From Paracoccus fistulariae (GTDB taxonomy: Bacteria > Pseudomonadota > Alphaproteobacteria > Rhodobacterales > Rhodobacteraceae), in the NCBI RefSeq assembly GCF_028553785.1, contig NZ_CP067136.1, positions 558,001 to 622,000 on the forward strand: a stretch of DNA of 64,000 nucleotides, read 5' to 3'. Of the stretch, positions 7,755 through 14,623 are shown one piece after another (position 1 is the stretch's first letter; every line of letters starts with the position of its first letter). Below the pieces are notes generated by a model. It was given only the letters and a program-made list of their open reading frames with translations, had not been told where the DNA came from and did not search any database. The position numbers and the translations under genes are program-made.

Positions 7755-10568
7755 ATGACCTGGCATCCATCCATTCCCGCCGCCGAGGTTCACGCCAAAG
7801 GCTCGGTCGGCGTCGAAGTTGACGGGCTGCGGCTGGCGCTGTTCTCGCTGGAGGGCGAGATCCACGCCACCGGCAATATCTGCACCCATGCTTTCGCGCT
7901 TCTGACCGAGGGCCATGTCGAGAATGGCTGCGTCGAATGTCCGCTGCATCAGGGCCTGTTCGACATCCGCAGCGGCAAGGCGCTGTCGGCGCCCGTGACC
8001 CGAGACATTGCCACCTATGACGCGAAGGTCGAGGACGGCATCGTCTGGATCGATACCGAGGCGCGCGTGCCCGAGGTCTCGGACTGCCCGCAGAAGATCG
8101 CCAGCGGCAGTCCCGATTTCCGTCGGCTGGTCATCGTCGGCGCCGGGCAGGCCGGGGCCGAGACCGCAAGGGCGGCGCGGGCACATGGCTTTGGCGGCAA
8201 GATCACCATGTTGGGCGAAGAGGCGCATCCGCCCTACGAGCGCCCGCCCTTGTCCAAGGATCTTCTGCTGGGACAAAAGACGCTGGCCGAGGCGCATGTC
8301 CTGACCGGGGACGAACTGGCGCAAATGCAGGTCGATCTGCGGCTGCAAGCCTGCGTCACCGCCATTGACCGTCAGGCCCGGACGGTGACACTGGCCGATG
8401 GCGAGGCCGTTCCCTATGACATGCTGGTGCTGGCCACCGGCGCTGCGGCGCGCAGGATCGCGCTGCCCGGCGATGACCGGGTGACGCTGCATTACCTGCG
8501 CGACGTGGCCGATTCCCGCGCGCTTGGGGCGGCGCTGGCGCAGGCCGACCGCGTGGCGGTGATCGGCGGCGGTTTCATCGGTCTGGAACTGGCCTCTGCC
8601 GCGCGCAAGCTGGGCAAGGCGGCCACGGTGATCGAGGCGCAGGACCGGCTGCTGAAGCGGCTTTTGCCCGACGAGGCCGGCAATTTCCTGGCCTGGGTTG
8701 CGCAGCAGAACGATGTGGCGCTGGAGATCGGCAGCGGCGTCCGGTCCGTCGCGCCCGAGGGCGTCACCCTGACCGATGGCCGGGTGATCAAGGCCGATTG
8801 CATTATCGTGGGCGTCGGCGCGGTGCCGAATGACGGGCTGGCCAAAGCCGCCGGGATCGAGACGGCGGCGGCGGGCGGTATCGTGGTCAATGCGCGCAAC
8901 CAAAGCTCGGATTTCTCGGTCTATGCGGTGGGCGATGTCGCGGTGACGCGCGATGAGATCTCGGGCCAGGAAACGCGCGTCGAAAGCTGGCAGAACGCCC
9001 GTCTCTCGGCCGACCGCGTGGCGCGCGCCATCGCCGGTCAAGAGCCGGTGGAACAGGAACAGCCCTGGTTCTGGTCCGACCTCTTTGGCGGCACGATGCA
9101 GATCGTCGGCCAGCCCGGTCCCGATCTGCGCACCGTGCGGCGCGACGGTGCGGCCCCGGTCTTCTTCTGCCTTGACCAGACCGACCGCGTCACCGCCTGC
9201 ATTGATTTCGGCGATGCCGCCACGCTTCGCGCCGCGCGCGGGCTGATTGCTGCGGGCATGCCGGTCGATCCGGCCGCGCTTGCCGATCCCTCAACCGACC
9301 TTTCCAAGCTAGAGGACGAAGATATGAAGATGTTGCCTGTCGAAAAGCGTTTCGTCTGGCCGGCATCCGGTCTGGACCGGGTTCCGGACTGGGTCTACAC
9401 CAGCCAGGAAATCCACGAACGCGAGATCGAGAAGATATTCCACGGCAAGACGTGGAACTATGTCGGCCTTGAGGCCGAGGTCGAGAATGCCGGCGATTTC
9501 GTCCGCTCTTTCGTCGGGCCGACGCCGGTGGTGATGGTCCGCGACCACGAGGGCGGGATCAATGTCTTTGAAAACCGCTGCGCCCATCGCGCCGCAGAAT
9601 TCTGCCGCGAATTGCGGGGCAATGCCGAGGAATTCGTCTGCCCCTATCACCAGTGGAGCTATGACCTGAAAGGCAATCTTGCCGGTGTGCCCTTCCGCCG
9701 TGGCGTCGATGGCAAAGGGGGCATGGGCCCCGACTTCCGCCCCGAAAACCACGGCATCAAGAGGCTGAACGTCGCCCGCCGCAATGGCGCGGTCTTTGCC
9801 TCTTTCAGCCAGGATATGATGTCGCTGGAGGATTATCTGGGCGAGGAGATGCTGAAGGATTTCGACACGGTGTTTTCCGGTCGCAACCTGAAGGTTCTGG
9901 GCCATTACCGCCACACCCTGATGGGCAATTGGAAGCTGTATCCCGAAAACCTCAAGGATCCCTATCACGCCACCCTGCTGCACACTTTTCTGGTGACCTT
10001 CGGCCTTCTGGTGGCGGGCAACAAATCGGCCATGATCGTCGATCCCAAGGGCTGCCATTCCACCATGGCCTCGGCCAAGAGCGAGAACACCGTGTCCGAG
10101 GAAAACAAGGCAGAGATGCGGGCCTATCGCGACGGCATGGTGCTTGAGGATCCACGGCTGATGGATTTCATTCCCGAATTCGACAGCCCCTGGTCGGTGA
10201 CGATGCAGGTGGTCTGGCCGGGCCTGATCGTTCAGCGAGAGATGAACACGCTGGGCGTGCGCCAGATCGTGCCCAATGGGCCGAACGAATTCACCATGAT
10301 CTGGACCATGTTCGGCTATGCCGATGATGACGAGGACATGACGCGCCACCGCCTGCGTCAGGGCAATCTGATGGGGCCTGCGGGCTTTCTTGGCCTGGAA
10401 GATAACGAGGCGATCAAATTCGTGCAGGATGGCATGCTGAATTCCACCGGCGGCTCGCATCTGGTGGCGTTGGATCCAAAGGTGCCTGCGGGAACTTCGG
10501 ACACGCTGATTTCGGAAGCGGCCATCCGGGCCATGTACAAATACTGGCGCAAGGAGATGGAACTGTGA
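7755..10568 (+). CDS. picB: Fused Rieske ferredoxin / ferredoxin reductase / ring-hydroxylating oxygenase alpha subunit
   Basis: One open frame of 937 residues joins three normally separate proteins. Residues 1-105 are a Rieske ferredoxin (Cys43, His45, Cys62, His65). Residues about 124-520 are an FAD/NAD reductase with GAGQAG (129-134), GGGFIG (271-276) and YAVGDVA (390-396). Residues 524-937 are an oxygenase alpha subunit with a second Rieske site (Cys609, His611, Cys629, His632) and the catalytic iron motif DPYHATLLH (Asp735, His738, His743). The order matches the components of anthranilate- and 6-hydroxypicolinate-type oxygenases. The alpha part begins with its own ATG at 9324 preceded by AGAGGA, so a separate alpha subunit may also be made. 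Proposed reaction: 6-hydroxypicolinate to 3,6-dihydroxypicolinate. Domain calls are firm; the substrate is inferred. The fusion could come from a small indel or a sequencing error. Confidence 0.88.
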   Translation: MTWHPSIPAAEVHAKGSVGVEVDGLRLALFSLEGEIHATGNICTHAFALLTEGHVENGCVECPLHQGLFDIRSGKALSAPVTRDIATYDAKVEDGIVWIDTEARVPEVSDCPQKIASGSPDFRRLVIVGAGQAGAETARAARAHGFGGKITMLGEEAHPPYERPPLSKDLLLGQKTLAEAHVLTGDELAQMQVDLRLQACVTAIDRQARTVTLADGEAVPYDMLVLATGAAARRIALPGDDRVTLHYLRDVADSRALGAALAQADRVAVIGGGFIGLELASAARKLGKAATVIEAQDRLLKRLLPDEAGNFLAWVAQQNDVALEIGSGVRSVAPEGVTLTDGRVIKADCIIVGVGAVPNDGLAKAAGIETAAAGGIVVNARNQSSDFSVYAVGDVAVTRDEISGQETRVESWQNARLSADRVARAIAGQEPVEQEQPWFWSDLFGGTMQIVGQPGPDLRTVRRDGAAPVFFCLDQTDRVTACIDFGDAATLRAARGLIAAGMPVDPAALADPSTDLSKLEDEDMKMLPVEKRFVWPASGLDRVPDWVYTSQEIHEREIEKIFHGKTWNYVGLEAEVENAGDFVRSFVGPTPVVMVRDHEGGINVFENRCAHRAAEFCRELRGNAEEFVCPYHQWSYDLKGNLAGVPFRRGVDGKGGMGPDFRPENHGIKRLNVARRNGAVFASFSQDMMSLEDYLGEEMLKDFDTVFSGRNLKVLGHYRHTLMGNWKLYPENLKDPYHATLLHTFLVTFGLLVAGNKSAMIVDPKGCHSTMASAKSENTVSEENKAEMRAYRDGMVLEDPRLMDFIPEFDSPWSVTMQVVWPGLIVQREMNTLGVRQIVPNGPNEFTMIWTMFGYADDDEDMTRHRLRQGNLMGPAGFLGLEDNEAIKFVQDGMLNSTGGSHLVALDPKVPAGTSDTLISEAAIRAMYKYWRKEMEL
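9311..9326 (+). promoter_or_regulatory. Internal Shine-Dalgarno and start codon inside the fused oxygenase gene
   Basis: AGAGGA (9311-9316) sits seven bases before ATG 9324, which is in frame and begins a normal oxygenase alpha subunit of 414 residues. In the +1 frame a TAG lies at 9310-9312, overlapping this site, right after codons that look like the natural end of the reductase (ADPSTDLSKL). This is the layout of two adjacent genes whose stop codon has been lost from frame. Confidence 0.6.
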
Positions 10569-11098
10569 CCCAGATGCGCAATCAATTCGTCCCCGCATCC
10601 GCGCTTGACACCCCCGCCGCGCGCCGCGAGGCCCGGCTGGCAATCGAAGAGTTCAACGCCGATTACTGCGCGGTGCTGGATGATGGCGATCTGATGGACT
10701 GGCCGTCCTTCTTTGCCGATGAGACCTTCTATACCATCACCAGCCGCGAGAACTGGGATGACAACAAGCCGGTGGGCCTGATCTATTGCGAGGGCCTGCC
10801 GATGGTCAAGGACCGCGCATTGGCCATCGCCAAGACCTCGATGTTCGGGCCGCGCTATCTGCGTCATTACATGACCAATACGCGCGTTCACGGGATCGAG
10901 GCCGATGGCACCATTCTGGCCGGGGCGAATTACATCCTGATCGAGACGCTGGCCGAACTGCCCGAGGGGCGACTGCATCAGGCGGGGCGGATGGTGGACC
11001 GCTTCCAGCCGCAGCCGGACGGGCGGCTTCTGCTCAGTTCCCGTATCGCCATCTATGACACCTTGCTGGTTCCCAACGCCCTGGTTCTGCCGGTCTAA
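10565..11098 (+). CDS. Ring-hydroxylating oxygenase beta (small) subunit
   Basis: 177 residues from a GTG that overlaps the stop of the alpha subunit (GTGA); an ATG at 10574 is the alternative. The protein belongs to the SnoaL/NTF2-like beta-subunit family, with the typical beginning IEEFNADYCAVLDDGDLMDWPSFF and a later RYLRHYMTNTRV. Such subunits pack with the catalytic alpha subunit in an alpha3beta3 hexamer and have no catalytic metal. It is the last gene of the operon that begins with the decarboxylase and is followed by an intrinsic terminator. Confidence 0.9.
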   Translation: MTQMRNQFVPASALDTPAARREARLAIEEFNADYCAVLDDGDLMDWPSFFADETFYTITSRENWDDNKPVGLIYCEGLPMVKDRALAIAKTSMFGPRYLRHYMTNTRVHGIEADGTILAGANYILIETLAELPEGRLHQAGRMVDRFQPQPDGRLLLSSRIAIYDTLLVPNALVLPV

Positions 11099-11121
11099 AC
11101 AAGGGGCAAGGGAAAGGAAGG

Positions 11122-11150
11122 CCCGCCATTGGCAACAGTGGCGGGTTTTT
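11122..11150 (+). terminator. Intrinsic terminator after oxygenase operon
   Basis: CCCGCCA (11122-11128) and TGGCGGG (11139-11145) form a perfect 7-bp stem with a 10-base loop, followed directly by TTTTT. It ends the rightward operon. Confidence 0.88.
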
Positions 11151-11261
11151 CTTGTGGCGCGCGCGGGGGGCGTTTTCCGATGCCGGCAGGATCTGCGATT
11201 GCCACGGTGCCGGGCCAGCGACGGAGCGCGGAGTTCTTGACGCCGGAATGTCGCCCGATAT

Positions 11262-12530
11262 TCACCTGTCCGGTTTTGACCAGTCGGCGCCCGGGACATT
11301 GCGGCGCTGCAGCCGGAGCGCCAGTCCAAAGGCCACACCGACGCCGATGGCGAAGGTAAGGTCAGCCAGCACCGTCAGGATCATCGTCACGGCGATCAGG
11401 AACACATCCGACCTCCGCTCTTGAAGATGGGTGCGCCATTTGTGCGGCTCGCTCATGTTCCACGCGGTCAGGATCAGTAGCCCGGCCAGGGCGGGCATGG
11501 CGATATATCCGACAAGACGCGAGGCCAGCAGCATGACCAGAAGCAGCGCAAGCGCATGCACGATCCCCGCCACCGGTGTCTTGCCGCCCGCCCGAATATT
11601 GGTCGCCGTGCGGGCAATCGCGCCGGTTGCGGGCAGCCCGCCGAAAAGCGCGGACCCGATATTGGCCGCGCCCTGTGCCAGAAGCTCGGCATTCGGGCGG
11701 TGGTGGCCCTGGATCATCCGGTCGGCGACCATCGCCGAAAGCAGGGATTCGACACCCGCCAGAAAGGCAATGATCAGCGCGGAGGGCAGCAGTTCCGCGA
11801 ACCTGTCCAGCGACAAGGCGGGCACAGCAGGCCAGGGCAATCTGTCCGGCAGATCGCCGAATTGCGCATGGATCGTCGCCACGGGCAAATGCAGGACCGA
11901 CACCAGGACAGAGGTAATCGCGACGGCGACGATCAATCCCGGTGCCCTTGGCGCGGCGCGACGAAACACCACGATCATCGCCATGGTCCCGATGCCGACC
12001 AGCGCCGAGGGCAGAGAGAAGCTCGCCCGCGCGGCCCACAACGCCTCGATCTTGGCGATGAATTCGGCGGGCACGGTCGTCATCTGCAGGCCAAGCAAGT
12101 CCTTCAACTGGCTTGCCGCGATGATGACCGCGATGCCGATGGTAAAGCCGTTGATGACCGGTTCGGGCACCAGTCTGATCAGCTTGCCCGCCTGCAGATA
12201 GCCGGCGATCAGCAGGATGATCCCGGCCATGAAGGTCGCCATGACCAGCCCGTCATAGCCATGATCGGCGATCACGCCGAACACGACGACGATAAAGGCG
12301 CCGGTCGGGCCGCCGATCTGAACCCGGCTTCCGCCCAGAAGGGAAATCAGAAAACCCGCGACAATCGCTGTGACAAGACCGGTTGCCGGGTCGGCGCCCG
12401 AGGCGATGGCGATGGCAAGGCTGAGGGGCAGGGCAACCATCGCGACGCTGATACCCGCAAGCAGGTCCTGCAGGAAAAGAGCGGATGAATAGTCAGCGAG
12501 TGTCGTGAGAATCTTGGGCCGCATGTGCAA
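11262..12530 (-). CDS. SulP family anion transporter without STAS domain
   Basis: 422 residues, mostly membrane-spanning, with SulP signatures: an N-terminal LAGISVAMVALPLSLAIAIASG, GSRVQIGGPTGAFIVVV, and FAGVESLLSA-type and GLPATGAIARTATN motifs in the second half. Family members import sulfate, bicarbonate or other anions by sodium or proton coupling. Most carry a C-terminal cytoplasmic STAS domain; here the protein stops about 25 residues after the last helix, so that domain is missing. It lies between the oxygenase operon and the molybdenum hydroxylase operon but has no copy of the shared operator, so its link to picolinate is unclear. It could carry bicarbonate, sulfate or an organic anion. 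Confidence 0.88.
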   Translation of the reverse strand: MHMRPKILTTLADYSSALFLQDLLAGISVAMVALPLSLAIAIASGADPATGLVTAIVAGFLISLLGGSRVQIGGPTGAFIVVVFGVIADHGYDGLVMATFMAGIILLIAGYLQAGKLIRLVPEPVINGFTIGIAVIIAASQLKDLLGLQMTTVPAEFIAKIEALWAARASFSLPSALVGIGTMAMIVVFRRAAPRAPGLIVAVAITSVLVSVLHLPVATIHAQFGDLPDRLPWPAVPALSLDRFAELLPSALIIAFLAGVESLLSAMVADRMIQGHHRPNAELLAQGAANIGSALFGGLPATGAIARTATNIRAGGKTPVAGIVHALALLLVMLLASRLVGYIAMPALAGLLILTAWNMSEPHKWRTHLQERRSDVFLIAVTMILTVLADLTFAIGVGVAFGLALRLQRRNVPGADWSKPDR

Positions 12531-12623
12531 GTCTTAAAACGACAAAACACGTCTGTCATTTCAGAAAACGGCCCGCTGAAAACCTGCCTTAGCCGTCAGC
12601 GTCGCGCCCGGTCCGATCACGCG

Positions 12624-13805
12624 TCAGCCTTTGCGCCGAAAGAACCCCATGATCACCGCACGCAGCACCGCCCAGGCACTGACGCCCTTGCTTTCGCGGA
12701 TCTCGCCGCCCGAAAGCACGGCATTACAATTCGCCACGAATTCGCCAAGGATGTAATCGACCAGCCCGTTGACCAGTTCGGGGCGGTTGAACTGTCCCAG
12801 CACGCCCTCGATCCGGAAGCGGAAAGAGACGTCAACCTGCGAGGTGGCGGGCGTTTCGCCCTCGTGGACCGTGAAGGCCAGTTGCCCTTCGACATTGGAT
12901 TGGCCGCCGCGATCCTTGCCGCGTCCGGTGACCTGTCCGCTTTGCGTGGCGTCATCGGCGGTGAATTCGCCCGCCCCCTCGAACCGGGCCGAGATCGGGC
13001 CAAAGCGCACGCCCACATGGCCCGCGAATGTCTTGCCATCGGTCTCGGACAGATCCGCGCCGGGCAGGCAGCGGGCGACGCTGGGCAGATCGCGGAAATG
13101 CGTCCAGACGGCCTTGGGCGGGTGATCCAGCGTCACCTTGCGGCGCACGATGGTCCAGCCATTCTCGCTTGTGGTTTCGCCAAGGGCTGCGGGCGCGGCG
13201 CTGGCGACCTCATCGGCGCGGGCGGTGAAGGGGGCAAAACCCTGCGCCGCGATGCGCGGCAGGGCAGGGGGCGATTTCGGCGGGATGCGCAGGGCATCGC
13301 GTTCCTCGATGACCTCGCGGATCGCGCCGACGATGCCGACATAGCCCGTGCAGCGACAGAGATTGCCGGACAGCTCGTTCCGGATGCGGGCCTCGTCCGG
13401 GGTGTCCAGCCGCTCGACCAGATCGCGGGCGGTCGCCAGCATGCCCGGCGTGCAGAAGCCGCATTGCAGCGCGTGATTGCGGGTGAAGGCCGCCCGCAGC
13501 CGGTCCATCAACTCGTCCCCCTGCCAGCCTTCCAGCGTTTCGACCTCGATACCGTCGCAATCGGCGGCAAAGGTCAGGCAAGAGCGGACCGGCCTGCCAT
13601 CCACCATGACCGTGCAGGCGCCGCAGACGCCCTGCTCGCAGGCCAGATGCGTGGCGGTCAGGTGCAACCGGTCGCGCAGGAGCTCGGCAAGCTGCGTGCG
13701 GGGCGGAACCAGATGGTCGCTGATCTCGCCATTGACGGTCAGGCGGATCGGCAATGGCTTGATCGCGTCGGCGTCGTTCCGGGTGATCTGGCGATGGGCG
13801 GTCAT
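12624..13805 (-). CDS. Molybdenum hydroxylase [2Fe-2S] subunit fused to CoxG-like SRPBCC domain
   Basis: 393 residues in two parts. Residues 18-175 are the small iron-sulfur subunit, with the plant-type cluster (Cys56, Cys61, Cys64, Cys76) and the second cluster (Cys115, Cys118, Cys150, Cys152; CGFCTPG and CRCTGY). After a Pro/Ala-rich linker (about 176-215), residues 216-393 form a CoxG/SRPBCC domain (WTIVRRKVTLDHPPKAVWTHFRDLP onward, shortened here) ending in a hydrophobic and basic tail. CoxG proteins recruit CO dehydrogenase to the membrane, so the fusion may anchor this hydroxylase near the respiratory chain. The start overlaps the FAD subunit stop. It passes electrons from the molybdenum site to FAD. 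Confidence 0.9.
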   Translation of the reverse strand: MTAHRQITRNDADAIKPLPIRLTVNGEISDHLVPPRTQLAELLRDRLHLTATHLACEQGVCGACTVMVDGRPVRSCLTFAADCDGIEVETLEGWQGDELMDRLRAAFTRNHALQCGFCTPGMLATARDLVERLDTPDEARIRNELSGNLCRCTGYVGIVGAIREVIEERDALRIPPKSPPALPRIAAQGFAPFTARADEVASAAPAALGETTSENGWTIVRRKVTLDHPPKAVWTHFRDLPSVARCLPGADLSETDGKTFAGHVGVRFGPISARFEGAGEFTADDATQSGQVTGRGKDRGGQSNVEGQLAFTVHEGETPATSQVDVSFRFRIEGVLGQFNRPELVNGLVDYILGEFVANCNAVLSGGEIRESKGVSAWAVLRAVIMGFFRRKG

Positions 13806-14623
13806 GCGGGAATTACCTTCTGGATGCAGCGATCAAGCGCCGTTGTCATAAGATGCAGCTTTACCGGATCAAGCCCCGGCAGATTGGTGCCAAGCGCGTC
13901 GCGGATTGCCTGTTCGCGCGGGCGCTGCGCGCTGGCGGCGATTTCGGCGCCAAGCTGGGTCAGGATCAGCGGTTGCGCCCCGGTCGCGCCGGCGACAAGC
14001 CGGATAAAGCGCGAGGAGGGGTGGATCACCAGCGCGCCGATGGCGTCGGCGAATTCGCCCACCTTGCGGCAGATCTTGTAATAGCCCCAATGCGCGTCGC
14101 GCATCTGAGACCGGATTTCGACGCTGGTGATGATCTCGCCGGGTGCAAGCTGCGTGCGGTATGCGCCCAGCATGAAGCCCGCGACCGCGATCCGGCGCTG
14201 CTTGCCTGCGCCATCCTGCAGCACCAGTTCCGCATCCAGTGCGGTCATGGCGCTGATCCAGTCGGCGGCCGGGTCGGCATGGGCGATGGACCCGCCCACC
14301 GTGCCCCGGTTCCTGACCGCGCGATAGGCGATGCCGCGCGCCACATGGCGCAGCATCGGCGGCAGGTCGATGGCGCAATCGTTATCTTCGATCCTGGCAT
14401 GCGTGACGCCCGCGCCCAGAATGATCTTGCCCCGCTCTTCGCGGATATCGGTCATCCCCGGAATGGCCGAGAGGCCGACCACGCTGTCCGGGCGGGCCAG
14501 GCGCAGGTTCAGCATCGGGCCCAGCGACTGACCGCCGCCCATGGCCTTGCCGCCCATGGCCAGCGCCTTCAGCGCATCCTGCGTGGTGGTGGGGTGAAGA
14601 TGGTCGAAAATGGCGGGCTTCAT
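13802..14623 (-). CDS. Molybdenum hydroxylase FAD subunit (CoxM/CutM-like)
   Basis: 273 residues. It has the FAD-binding motifs of the family: AMGGKAMGGGQSLGPMLNLR near residue 30, then RNRGTVGGSIAHADPAAD near 105, and LAPGEIITSVEI. It takes electrons from the iron-sulfur subunit and hands them to an external acceptor. Short overlaps with both neighbouring genes (ATGA type) show a tightly coupled operon: large, FAD, then iron-sulfur/CoxG subunit. Together they form a three-subunit xanthine-dehydrogenase-family enzyme, proposed to hydroxylate picolinate at C6. Confidence 0.9.
   Translation of the reverse strand: MKPAIFDHLHPTTTQDALKALAMGGKAMGGGQSLGPMLNLRLARPDSVVGLSAIPGMTDIREERGKIILGAGVTHARIEDNDCAIDLPPMLRHVARGIAYRAVRNRGTVGGSIAHADPAADWISAMTALDAELVLQDGAGKQRRIAVAGFMLGAYRTQLAPGEIITSVEIRSQMRDAHWGYYKICRKVGEFADAIGALVIHPSSRFIRLVAGATGAQPLILTQLGAEIAASAQRPREQAIRDALGTNLPGLDPVKLHLMTTALDRCIQKVIPA

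Noticed and set aside
6735..9041. 768-codon minus-strand frame across the decarboxylase and fused oxygenase
   Set aside because: Antisense shadow: the plus strand encodes clearly recognised enzymes, and the translated minus frame is low-complexity His/Gln/Arg-rich.
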